Shown one piece after another: positions 30,267 through 40,900 of a stretch of 64,000 nt of DNA. Position 1 is the stretch's first letter, and the number at the start of each line of letters is the position of its first letter. The notes under the pieces are model-generated. The model was not told the DNA's origin, searched no databases, and worked only from the letters and a program-made list of their open reading frames with translations. The DNA is from Craterostigma plantagineum (taxonomy: Eukaryota; Streptophyta; Magnoliopsida; Lamiales; Linderniaceae), in contig JAPQWV010000742.1 in assembly GCA_027422505.1 (NCBI GenBank), forward strand, positions 184,839 through 248,838. Direction: 5' to 3'. Made by a program: the position numbers and the translations under genes.

Positions 30267-32402
30267 ATGGACACACTTCAATCGACGTACGGAGACTCCG
30301 AGGCCTCAGAACCCGCTCCAACGCCGCCGGAGGCGGCGGCGGAAGACGCCTTCGTCGCAGGCGAACCTCTCGCCCAACCCTCTTCATCCGAACCGGAACC
30401 AGAAGCAGAACCGATGCTCGAAGAGAAGCCAAAGCCCCTCTTCGACACGCCGACGCCGACGGAGGCGCCGAAACAAGCCCCGCCGTCGAGCAAGAGGAAG
30501 AAGAAATCCAAGGACGTATGGAGCACCACCTCGCGCAAGAAGCCCAAAAAGGCCAAAACCCCATCGAATGGTAACCACGCAAATACCCAAAATACCCCCG
30601 AAAGCGCCGCCGCCAATCCCAGCCAGGTCCTCCTCACCCCAATCGCGAAATTCCCCGACAAGCACGACGATTCGCCGGAGCTTCCCATACTGTTGTCGAA
30701 GTCGAACAAGGCCGAGAAGGTGGAGCTGTCCGAAGATCGCCTGACGGCCTCTTCTTCAAAAGGGTACCGAATGGTCCGAGCCACGCGCGGAGTGAGCGAT
30801 GGCGCGTGGTATTTTGAGGTCAAGATCGTTAGGTTAGGGGAATCGGGCCACACTAGGCTGGGCTGGTCCACGGATCGAGGTGATTTGCAGGCGCCAGTGG
30901 GCTACGACGTTCACGGCTATGGTTATAGGGATGTTGACGGCAGTAAAGTTCATAAAGCTTTGAGGGAAAGCTATGGCGATTCTTATGGTGAGAATGATGT
31001 GATTGGGTTTTACATTAATTGCCAGATGGGGAAAAGTATGCGCCTGAGATGCCGAGGTTGGTTTGGTATAAGGGGCAGAGGTATGTTTGTGGTGTTGGTG
31101 GCAGCGCTGGCGAGGCTAAGGAGGAGGCAAAAATAGTTCCTGGTAAGAATTATTCGTTTTTGTTCTTTGGATGATTGGTATTTATATGCTGGGTTATGCC
31201 TAAATGCAAAAACCGTTGTAATCTTTGCAACTCGATCGTCTTAGATTTCTGTTCTAGAAGCAAATGCTGCTTGTTATTGTCGACTTCTTGAAGCTGAGTG
31301 TTTCGTGATTTTGTAGAGCTATTAGTTTTCATCGTTCTTGATAAGGGTCTGATTTGATGCAGATAATTGGTATTTATACTGCTGTGGGTTAGTTCTAAAT
31401 GCCATAAAGCTAATCTTTACAACTCAATGTGAGTGATTGATATTGTTGTGAGAACAATTGTCTTAGGTTTCGGGTTTTAGGAAAGCAAATGCTGCTTGCT
31501 ATTGTCGACTTCTTGAGCTGGGTGTTTCGTGATATTGTAGAGCTATTCGTTTCATCGTTCTTGATAAGGGTATGATTTGATGTAGATAATTGACATATAT
31601 ACTGCTGTGGGTTAGTTCTAAATGCCTTAAAGCTCTAATCTTTACAACTCATTGTGAGTGAGTGATATTGTTGTGAGAACAATTGTCTTAGGTTTCGGGT
31701 TTTAGGAAAGCAAATGCTGCTTGTATCGACTTGTTGAAGCTTGGGTGTTTCGTGATTTTGTATAGCTATTCGTTTTCATGGTTTCGTGTAGTAGATGGTT
31801 GGTATTTTATACTGCTGTGGATTAGTTCTAAATGCCAGAAAGCTCTAATCTTTTGCAACTCGATGTGATCGATCTATTTGTCAGTACAATTGGCTAGGTT
31901 TCAGCTTTTAGAAAAGCAAATGCTGTTTGCCATTGTCGACATATTGAAGCTGAGCTTTTCTTGATTTTATTCGTTTAAGGTTTTCTCATTTGGCAGGTTC
32001 GTTAGTTGTAAGATTAGGTGGTGTCGATTTGATTTGGGCCTCATAAAAGTTGATCTGTGATTGGGTTTTCATCCTCGAAAGTCAAAATTCACCAATCTAT
32101 TGATAATGTGATTGAATCGTTTCTTCTTTAGGCAGTGTAATTTCGTTTTCAAGAATGGAATAAGCCAAGGATTAGCCTTCGCCGATCTAAGCGGTGGGCG
32201 TTACTACCCAGCTGCTTCGATGTACACTCTCCCTAACCAGCCAAGCTGTGTTGTAAAGTTCAATTTCGGGCCTGAGTTTGAGAAATTCCCAGAAAATTTT
32301 GGCGACCTACCAATACCTAAGCCTATGAGCGAAGTTTCATATCAGGGCTACGACGCCAAGGCTGAGAACGGCGGCGGTGTATCTGATGAGAAGAAACCTT
32401 AG
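30267..32402 (+). CDS. TRO: ASH2/TRAUCO-like SPRY protein, COMPASS H3K4 methyltransferase core subunit
   Basis: Exon 1 is 30267-31142 and exon 2 is 32132-32402, with a GT-AG intron whose phase fits (CCT G / GC). The first ~130 residues are acidic, Pro/Ala-rich and then Lys-rich ([18 protein letters not shown]: likely nuclear localisation). The SPRY domain begins near [20 protein letters not shown] and runs through [67 protein letters not shown] and [14 protein letters not shown]. Plant ASH2 (TRAUCO in Arabidopsis) bridges RBBP5 and the SET-domain enzyme in COMPASS-like complexes in the nucleus. Two frame breaks occur, after FYIN (about 31020) and before KNGISQG (about 32150). Each is explained by one missing T in a T-run, so the gene is probably intact. 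It is convergent with RRP45. Confidence 0.88.
31171..31985 (+). repeat. ~200-bp tandem repeats in the ASH2-like intron (four copies)
   Basis: Units beginning 'gattggtatttatat' recur near 31171, 31363, 31585 and 31793, spaced 192, 222 and 208 bp. Each carries 'agcaaatgctgcttg' and 'attgtcgacttcttgaagc'-like blocks. They fill most of the 989-bp intron. Confidence 0.85.
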
Positions 32403-32834
32403 CTCTTACATCTATGGTTTTTTCCTTTTTTTCGTTCTTATCTGTACTTTTGGGAAATTAGTAGCTACTTTATCGCAGCAGTATTATCGTTGTATTGTTT
32501 TGGACATGACTGATTTAGTTGAGGTGTTAGTTCTGAGTAGCTATTTGTTGCCTTCTGTAGTTGCAATGATTTTACGCCATCAAATTTGATAGCTGAATGC
32601 TATGTTTGTTACAGTATGTACATTTACCGAGCAAAGTTTAATGAATGAAAGCAATGTTGAGAGAAATATCTGTAAGGAGATAAGTTATCAAAAAGTCTGA
32701 AGCTAAAATGAAGAAGAATCATCAGCAAATAATCTAGTGAGCTGCTCAAGGTTTTTTGCAACTGCAGAAAAGCAAACACTGTAATAATTGGCTACTATGT
32801 AACACGACTCGAGAAAAAACTTATGCTACTTAAC
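32403..32834. other. shared 3' intergenic space of convergent ASH2-like and RRP45 genes
   Basis: 432 bp between two stop codons; it must hold both 3' UTRs and polyadenylation signals. AATAAT/AATGAA words occur on both strands, but no site could be singled out. Confidence 0.5.
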
Positions 32835-35195
32835 TTAGCTTTCGATGGCCCTGGACGATTTCTTCTTTCTTTTGTGCTTCGGTTTCACAGCATCTAACAG
32901 AGTCTTTGCCTCCTTAATGGGCCGTTGCTCGCCAAGTTCTGATTTCTTTGCGACGAAGGTTCTTCGCCTTGGCTGGAATTATTGCTGTTCGTCTCCATCG
33001 GAGAAGATGATGATATGTCCATTTCGTTACTATGGTTTGTCGAAGCTGTAGACATCAAACGTAGAATGATGATCCATTAGTATTCTCTATTAATCAAGCC
33101 ATTTTTATCCTACTAAAAACTATGTCATACATACGACTAATTTTTTCGTTGAAGCTATTATGTTGTCTTTAATTATACTGCTCATACTGATACACTAGTC
33201 TACCTCGTGCAGCTAGAGTTGCCTTCAGCTCATCGACGTTAGCACCCTTTGAATATGGATCCCTGCAAAACAATAATCACTGTTGAGTATAAGTGAAGAG
33301 TGTCTAATTAACAACTGTAAGATTGGAAATAAATAAGGAAAGAAGCATATACCAACTCGAAGGACCTCCAACAAATATCTGGGATTTCTTCTTATTCAAG
33401 GTTCCTCCTATCTTCAGCGAGTCGCCGTCTTCAACTTCCATATCATCGCTTCGCTCCACTATTTTGAGATGAGCATCCATGTCCCTCGATGTATCGTTTA
33501 TCTCCTTCGCCGTAGGTTGCTCACGTCAACAGTATTGGGATGTCTTTTGATCTTCTTCAGAGCTCTTGCTGTGTTGTATACTTCAACCTGGAATATGATT
33601 CATGAGAATCAGAGAATCGAACAAGAAATACCTAAAGTGCAGATAGATGCCCGAAAACTTCTGGTTTAAATTGAAACAAATTAATCAAAATTACTCACAG
33701 ATTTCTTTATTTTGCCAGTGATATCAGCAGCTTTCACAGATGCAATACGCAGGCACTGCATAATGACGCTCTGCATTACCCCTTCTCCGCCAGCTTTCTG
33801 TATGGCGCAGACATCGCCATTTGTATTGAGGGTCACCGTTAACTTCCCTCCCATAACAGCTTCTTCAAAGTGTGTGGGGTCGATTACCTACCGAAGCAAA
33901 ACTTGAAGTTTCAACGAGTCTTCCCATTAAAAGGTAAATACGAAGAAAATATCTCAGAAGCTATTTGAGCTTACTAATGTGCTTTCCGCCCCAATTATTG
34001 CGAAAGTTATTGCTATAGGAAGGTGATGTACGATCAGTGGAAGTGGTTCACGCACCTGCAACAAACATCCACCGCAACAGCGTTAAAATTGGAAATTTGA
34101 ATTTCAACCATTTTTCATGAAGCTCGTGAGTATTGTCTACAGTAGGTAGAGCAAATGAAGGCAGTTGATCAAACTAAGATTTGGACACGTTACGGATAGT
34201 TATTTATTATTCATCATTTTCTCGTCGAAAAGTAAATTTAGATAGTGACAGAGAACTAACTTCGGGGGATGGACTATAACTTCCTGACCATCTTCTCCTC
34301 CTAACGTGCATTCTGGCCTTCGGAAGGTCAAAAGTGAAGCCAAAGCAGCAATATTGGCAGCATCTACAAGATTCCTACCATGATGAAAAGATCAAATGAG
34401 TTCATAATTGGTACTAAAAGAAGCATACGAATCGTTTTCTTTTTACCAAAATTATAAACGGAAACGCAAATGTGAAACTCACCCGCCATTATCTAGAATG
34501 TGGAGGTCAATACGTACAGACCATACCCATTTCCCAGCAATAACACATAGTGATTCTGTATCCACAGCCCTGCTTTCCCTGTTAACATAACATTTATGAC
34601 CACGGTAACAAGACATGAAAAAATTGATGGCAAGCAACTATTTCACATTTTAGGAGAGATCGTATATTATAACCCAGAAAACACTATCACCTCAAACCAC
34701 GGTCAACTATACGGCCTAACTCCACGGCAGATTCCCCAGGGCGGCCAGCTTCGAAAGAAGGATCAGCCATTGGAGAGAACTCGGTGAATATCGAGATAGT
34801 TCCTTCATTAGGACGGTCCCTGTAAGGCTGTACTAGCTCCGAAGTAACAAATCCAATTACACGTGTCTGGCCAAGCTGCACTTCCGATGATCCATCTTCA
34901 CTGCATTTTGACCGAATAAACACAGTGAGAAATCACCATCCATATGTAACAGTTTCTTACAGGTCTTACAGAACATAAGCATGAAACCTAGCTTTTTCAA
35001 GAAGGTAGTCGCCAAGTCCACAAAATCTCTTCAAACAACATGGTTCTATGGTCCTTACCTACCAAACTGGACGGTTAAATTTCTGTAGTCAAAAGGCCCA
35101 CGACCGTCGATTCTGAGATCAGAAGCCAACGCTGCTTCGATGAATTTCTTCTCATTCACAGTCATCCGAAATGTGCTTGCTAATCTCTGCTCCAT
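32835..35195 (-). CDS. RRP45: exosome complex core subunit RRP45 (RNase PH-like), nine exons
   Basis: Exons on minus: 35195-35059, 34900-34691, 34578-34483, 34374-34261, 34055-33975, 33887-33699, 33587-33353, 33262-33204 and 33045-32835; all introns are GT-AG. The product starts MEQRLASTFRMTVNEKKFIE, then LRIDGRGPFDYRNL, LGQTRVIGFVTSELVQPY, FSPMADPSFEAGRPGESAVE, WSVRIDLHILDNGG, VDAANIAALASLLTFRRP and GGKLTVTLNTNGDVCAIQK, and ends in a Lys-rich tail (KPKHKRKKKSS). This is the RRP45/CER7 signature, about 444 residues, normal for the family. RRP45 is a structural ring subunit of the RNA-degrading exosome in nucleus and cytoplasm; in Arabidopsis it also affects cuticular wax. Frame breaks at about 34263, 33500 and 32945 each fit one missing base in C, G and T runs, so the gene is probably intact. 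Confidence 0.9.
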
Positions 35196-35713
35196 TTCGA
35201 CTTCACCGTTCGTAGAAAACAAAAATTAAGATTATCGCGCACTGCGAAACAGGGATACGAACTATGTTAAGTCGCAGTGACTCGCACGATTATCCCACCT
35301 ATTATAAACGGAGAGAAGAAAAACTAAAACCTATTAGAACCTGATTCTTTGAGCTCCTCCAAGGATGGCGTGGCGAAACAGAGCGGAAGTTCACGGCGGC
35401 GACGGCGGCTGTGCTAAAGGTGGAAGCTTTGGGCATGAGGAAAGTGGTCGGTCAGAGAAAAAGCTCATATTGGGAAATTAAGATTGAGGTTTTACTAATG
35501 GGCGTATTGGGCTTGAACGAATAATTGGGCTGATTTAGCTTAACTGGTTAATAGGCCCAAATATTAACTGATTAAAGAAACCCTGATTCTCGACAAACTA
35601 CGGTACTAATTTTCATATTCAATAATTATGTTGAACATAGGGGTCTTTACACATAAATACTCATTTGCATAAAAACTTGTCATTCAGTACTCTGTCAGTT
35701 TTTTATATGTAGG
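35196..35713 (-). promoter_or_regulatory. 5' flank of RRP45
   Basis: 518 bp up to the copia E target duplication, presumably promoter and 5' UTR. Nothing more specific is visible. Copia E therefore starts about 0.5 kb upstream of the RRP45 start codon. Confidence 0.35.
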
Positions 35714-35718
35714 TACCT

Positions 35719-36044
35719 TGTGATGTGACCTCGCTAGGCAACACATTGCTTTGAAAAGTCAGACTTGTATGTCATTTTCTTTGTGATCACGTGGACATAA
35801 AATAAAAGAATGAAGTCTTCATTCTTGTAATGATTTCGGCTGTCCACATTATATGCAAAGGAGGTGGCGAGCTAATTTTCTATTAGTTCACAACACCTTT
35901 TCACATGCAAGATCGAGCAGACGATCGCCTATAAATAGGCATGATGCGAAGGAAGGAATGAACACACCACACAGACCCACAACACAGGTCTTCTTCCTCT
36001 CCGATTAAATATTTTCTGTAGCTTACTCTTTATATTGTTGTAGC
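35719..36044 (+). repeat. 5' LTR of copia E, left part
   Basis: Matches 41999-42312 of the 3' LTR apart from indels, and contains a TATAAATA box near 35931. It is broken at GTAGC by the TRIM element. Confidence 0.85.
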
Positions 36045-36054
36045 TGTTGAGATT

Positions 36055-36586
36055 TGTAGAACAATGCGTCGAGGACGACTTTCGATGATAGGTCCGAGTC
36101 TATGTCTGGGCTGGCTAGGACTTTTCTGAGCTTACGACAGGTTATGTATGGGAAGCGAACGTATTGGAGTAGGAGTGAGCTTAAGATTTCTCTCCTTTCT
36201 TCTAATTTTGGGTGATGGGTTCGAGCCCATGTTAGGACAAAGTCGTACACGGCGTCTTCTGATGCTACTTGTAAGTCGTCGCTCGAAAGGACGGCTTCTA
36301 TGCCAGCTAATGGCAGGTTTAGCACCTCTTCTTGATACTTGCTGATGTCCCTGAATCGCGCGGCAAGGAACTGTTTGGCGGCGTCGCAGAGTTGTTGAAC
36401 GGCGTCGGCCATCAAATGGTCGAGGGAAGATCCAAGTAAAGCAAGGCAGATTCGCAAGACATTGGTAAGTTCCTCAGTAATTTGCTGCAATATCTCATGC
36501 ACGATTCCACCTCATACTTGTCAGCAGCCATCAAAACGTCCAACAAAGCGGTGGGCGTAACCCTGGGGAAAGTGTTGCTATACATG
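36055..36586 (-). pseudogene. captured LRB/POB1-type BTB-BACK fragment (inverted)
   Basis: Minus strand: [40 protein letters not shown] (end of BTB), then [56 protein letters not shown] and [13 protein letters not shown] (BACK), ending ALFYKS at 36055. The order matches Arabidopsis LRB1/LRB2 (POB1), CUL3 substrate adaptors in light signalling. One frame break before LMADAV fits a missing T. The BTB start and the N-terminal region are absent. The next residues of the gene are found in the opposite orientation at 36766, so this is a rearranged copy, not a working gene. No intron interrupts the fragment. Confidence 0.8.
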
Positions 36587-36765
36587 AAGCTTTCCGAGCA
36601 AAGGCAGAGAAGGCAGGGATTCCACCATCACCGATAAAGCCCTGTCTGCCTCTTCGCGCACGAATTTCTTATCTTGAGAAGCTTTGAGCAGCAGCTGAAG
36701 AAGCAATTGACTAAATCATCAAAGATTGGCTCCTCGAGAAACTTCTCTCCAAAGGCCTTGAAAAT
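36587..36765 (-). pseudogene. captured ARM/HEAT (TOG-type) protein fragment (inverted)
   Basis: Minus strand gives [20 protein letters not shown], then in another frame [20 protein letters not shown] and [12 protein letters not shown]. These resemble one helical repeat of a plant ARM-repeat/CLASP-N family protein. The 3' end runs directly into the LRB BTB fragment. About 55 residues of a much larger protein remain. The family is assigned from memory of similar sequences and needs a search. Confidence 0.5.
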
Positions 36766-37535
36766 ATCAGAAGCGCCCCACCGCAAGCGCGCACTAATGG
36801 CCAATGAATCGAACTCCTCTTCTCACTGTAGGTTCGTCGAAAGGGCCTACAAATATCGACCCATCAAAGTCATGGAGTTCGACTCGCCACGTCAGCAGTG
36901 CATAGTCTACTTGGACCTGAAGCGCGAGGAATTCTTTCAGCTGTATCCCTCTGGGCGCATCTATTCTCAGGCGTTTCAATTGGGGGGACAAGGGTTCTTC
37001 TTGTCGGGGCACTGCAATATGGACCAGTGGCGGAGCCACAGTTGGGCCAGTGGGGTGCATGGACCCCACTGAATTTTTTTCCCTTCTATATATTCTCAAC
37101 AAAAATATTATAATATGTTAAATAAAATATATGTTTTACTGAAGCGGACCCCACTAGAATATTTTATTTATTACTGTAAGGAAGATGTAATTGTATACAC
37201 TTGAATTGGACCCCACCCATCAATCGTTCTGGCTCCGCCACGGATATGGACGAGCAAAGCTCTTTCCACTGCTTTGTCTGTTTCTGGGCATGCAAGAGAA
37301 GGGCTCGGCGGCCTTACGGTGGACTACGAGTTTGCTTCGAGGACGAAGCCTTTGGAGGATTTTGCGACTAAGTATAAGGGGAGCTATACTTTTACGGGCG
37401 GGAAAGCTGTGGGCTATAGGAACATTTTCGGCGTGCCGTGGACTGCGTTTGTAGCTGATGATAGTCCCTTTTTTGTTAATGGTGTTTTGCACTTGAGGGC
37501 TGAGCTTACTATAAAAAATGAGCTTTTCCTTTCTT
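36766..37535 (+). pseudogene. captured LRB/POB1 C-terminal fragment (direct), split by a MITE
   Basis: Plus strand: [65 protein letters not shown] (to 37024). After the MITE come [41 protein letters not shown] and [11 protein letters not shown]. This is the C-terminal domain that normally follows BACK in LRB/POB1 proteins, starting where the inverted fragment stops (AAATC/AGAAG). Frame breaks flank 37275. No intron is seen. Confidence 0.8.
37025..37243. mobile_element. hAT-type MITE inside the captured LRB fragment
   Basis: Inverted ends CAGTGGCGGAGCCA and TGGCTCCGCCACGG; perfect 8-bp duplication ATATGGAC (37017-37024, 37244-37251). 219 bp, non-coding. It inserted after the LRB fragment, since it splits one codon series. 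Confidence 0.9.
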
Positions 37536-37627
37536 TTTCTAATATGGTATCAGAGCGAGCTTCCGCTCACCGTCACCCGATTCATATGTCCACGTGTTAG
37601 GCCAGTCATGCCACACGTGAGGGGGCG

Positions 37628-37748
37628 TGTTGAGATTCTAAGTGGGTTTCGTCCCACATCGGAAGCTCTTGAAGCTAGTATATATATATAAGAGGCTTTC
37701 TCCTCCTATCACCAATTGGTTTTAGGAAGGACCCCTCGATTTCTAATA
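37628..37748 (+). repeat. 3' LTR of the TRIM-like element
   Basis: 121 bp, TGTTGAGATTCTAAGTGG to TTTCTAATA, with a TATATATATA box and the 'gtcccacatcggaag' word common in plant TRIMs. Confidence 0.8.
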
Positions 37749-37753
37749 GTAGC

Positions 37754-37949
37754 TGCTTTTGTACCACGTTAGCGTACGTGTCTGTAATCACTCCACATAA
37801 TAAAGAAGTTCAACCTCCACCCCGTGGACGTAGGTCATTCTGACCGAACCATGTAATTCTGGTGTTCACCGCCCAAATTTAATTTTTGTTGTTTATTTAT
37901 TATTGTCATTTCTTGGGCAAATAATCAGGGATTTCCGCATATCCTAACA
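37754..37949 (+). repeat. 5' LTR of copia E, right part
   Basis: Continues 'tgcttttgtaccacg' exactly where the left part stopped and matches 42313-42509. Confidence 0.85.
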
Positions 37950-37999
37950 AATTGGTATCAGAGCCAACCCGATTTATTTTTAGCCATCATGATGATAAC

Positions 38000-40900
38000 A
38001 ACAATATCGATTGAAAAGTTCTTTAGAAATGTCAACTTTGCAATGTGAAGTCTCAAGATGGAGGTCATACTCATTCAAGACGGTTGTGAGGTAGCGCTTA
38101 AAGGCGCAAAGAAGAAACCAGCCAAAATGAAATACGATAAATTTAATGAATTGGACAAGAAAGTCAGATCGGCTATTATCTTAAATCTCTCTTACGAGGT
38201 TTTACAAGAAGTTGCCACGGAGACGACAGCCATGGGTATGTGGGATGCGTTAAAAGCTATCTGCATAAAGAAGATTAAGGAGAATCAGCTTTATTTAAAG
38301 CAGAAGCTTTACAATATGACAATGACGGAATGTACTTTTATTCTTTTGCATCTTGATAAATTCGATTATATCATTATTGATTTGGCGAACGTAGAAGTCA
38401 AAGGGTCACATCAAAGCTGATTGTTAGAAATTAAAAAATAAGGAGAAAAATAGTCAGCAATATAATAAACCCGTCGAAGCTAGTGTAGCTGCTGATGATA
38501 GCGATGGAACTATTTTTGTAGCAATTGCAAATATTGTTAGGTCTGATAATGAGTGGATCTTAGATTCGGTTTGTTCTTACCACATATGTCGGAGTCGAGA
38601 TTGTTTTCCACATATGAAAATTTTGATGGTGGATATGTCTTAATGGGAAATGATGCTCCGTGTAAAGTTGTGGGTAAATGCACAGTTAGGATCAAGATGT
38701 TCGACGGAATCATCCGAACGCTCACAGAAGTCAGACAGGTTCCAGACATGAAGAGAAATCTTGTCTCTTTAGGCACACTTGAATCTAAAAGGTGCTGGTT
38801 CTCAGGTGAATGTGGAATTTTGAAAATTGCCAGAGGTGCCCTTGGTATGATGAAAGCTTGCAGGTCTGAAAATTTATATATTTTGCAGGGAACTACTGTT
38901 ACAGGTTCCGCTACAATTTCGACACCCCGGAGGTTGGTACCATGAAATTATGGCATATGCGACTTGGACACATGGGAGAAAAGGCAGCTTGACGATTTGA
39001 AGCAAGCGCGACCTACTTTGCGGTCAAAGTACAGGTAAGATGGACTTTGGGAACACTGTGTTTTTGGGAAGCAGAAACGAGTCAGCTTCAATTCGTCAGC
39101 TGTCCACTGGACGAAAGGTACTTTGGACTATATTCATTCTGATGTATGGGTCCTTCTCGTGTTCCATCCAAAGGTGGTGCAAGATACATGTTGACTTTCA
39201 TTGATGATTTTCAAGGAAACTCTGGGTCTATTTCTTAAGCAGAAAAGTGATGATTTCCTAACGTTTAATCAATGGAAAGCTTTGATTAAAAAGCAGACAG
39301 GAAAACAGATCAAGCGGTTGCGGACAAACAATGGCTTAGAATTCTATGGAAGCGAGTTCAACGAGTTTTGCAAGAATGAAGCCATTGCTCGACATCACAC
39401 TGTTGGAATGATGCCTCAACAAAATGGTGTTGCTGAGCACATGAACCGAACGCTTCTAGAGAGAGCTCGATGTTCTCCAACGTTGGGTTGACAAATGATT
39501 TTTGGGCTGAAGCTATTGCCGTAGCATGTTATATTGTCAACCGTTCACCGTGTTCACCGATCAATTTCAAGACTCTTGAGGAAGTATGGTCAGATACTCA
39601 TGCTGATCATTCCAACTTAAGAATATTGGGTGCCCAGCTTACATGCACGTAAACGAGGGAAAGTTAGAGCCTAGAGCTAAGAAATATATTTTTCTCGGTT
39701 ACGCTTCAGGTGAAAGGATGTTGACTATATAATCTCAATCCCAAGTCACCCAAATTTATAATTAGCATAGATGTTACATTTGACGAGTCTTATATGTTAC
39801 ATCCTTCAAAGAGTCTACGCATTCTTCTAATCAAGAAAAGAAGGATAGTGTACACAGTGAGGTGGAGCTCGAGATCAACAAAGATCCTTCAGATGACCCT
39901 ACTACAACTTCAACAGATCAAGAGGATGAGTCAGATCCTGATTCACATCCTGTTGAAGATGAAATCACTAAGCAGGAATATTCTATAGCCAGAGATAGGG
40001 AGAGATGGGAGATTCGACTACCACATCACTACGTGAATTTAGTTTCGTACTATTTATCAGTGGCGCAAGAAAAAGGTGGAGGCAGCGAACCTTCTACCTA
40101 TTCAGAGGCAATAAGCGATACAAATTCTGATAAGTGGTTGGTAGCGACGATAAAGAAGTGGAGTCTCTGCACAAGAATGGTACTTGGATTCTTGTGCCAC
40201 CACGGAAGAAAAATCAAATAGTCAGATGTAAGTGGGTCTTCAAGAAGAAAGAAGGTTTATCTGGTTCTGACGATGCAAGGTATAAGGCACGATTAGTCGC
40301 GAACGGCTATAGTCAGGTACAAGGTGTTGATTTTAATGATGTATTCTCACCTGTTGATAGAAATAGCTCTATTCGTGTATTAATTGCATTCGTTGCCATG
40401 TATGATTTGGAGTTAGAACAGTTTGAGATCAAGACAGCGTTCTTATATGGCGATTTAGATTAACAGATTTATTTGAAGCAACCTGAAGGCTTCATAGTTG
40501 AAGGCAATGAAAGTAAGTTTACTGAAGAAATCCTTATTCTGATTGAAGCAGTCTCCAAGACAGTGGTATAAATGGATTGATTCTTTCATGTTGGGTCATG
40601 GTTTCTTCAGGAGCAAGTATAATAGTTGTGTTTACTTCCGGAAGTTAAATTGACAGTTCGTTCATTTATCTATTGTTATGTTGATGACATGCTCATTACG
40701 GCTAAGAATCTTCCAGAAATTCACCAGTTAAAGGCCTTATTGAATGGTGAATTTGAAATGAAGGATTTAGGAGCAGCTAAGAAGATTCTTGGTATGGAGA
40801 TTAGACGTGATAGAGGAGCCGGTAAGTTGCACCTGACCTAGGAAAGTTACCTTAGGAAGGTTTTGGAGAGAATTTGGCATGAAATATGCCAAACCAGTCA

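Larger units (their letters stand above)
36045..37748 (+). mobile_element. TRIM-like retroelement carrying host gene fragments
   Basis: The duplicated target GTAGC (36040-36044, 37749-37753) is perfect. The 3' LTR (37628-37748, TGTTGAGATT...TTTCTAATA, with 'gtcccacatcgg') is preceded by 'gtgagggggcg', a TRIM-type polypurine tract. The PBS TGGTATCAGAGC lies at 37545-37556. The 5' LTR keeps only its first 10 bases (36045-36054) and about its last 9 (37536-37544). Between them sit ~1.48 kb of host coding fragments: inverted BTB-BACK, inverted ARM/TOG-like, and a direct LRB C-terminus, the last interrupted by a MITE. The element encodes no gag or pol. Confidence 0.8.

Noticed and set aside
30205..30871. 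Arg-rich plus-strand frame and Gly/Ser-rich minus-strand frames over exon 1 of the ASH2-like gene
   Set aside because: Shadow frames of GC-rich exon 1; only the SPRY-containing frame matches a known family.
30267..35195. Calling the ASH2-like and RRP45 genes pseudogenes because of frame breaks
   Set aside because: All breaks sit in homopolymers, all splice sites are intact and the proteins are otherwise well conserved, so sequence error is the better explanation.
36023..37600. A functional LRB/POB1 BTB-BACK host gene
   Set aside because: The two halves are in opposite orientation, the N-terminus is missing, a MITE splits the C-terminus and the whole lies between TRIM termini with a GTAGC duplication.
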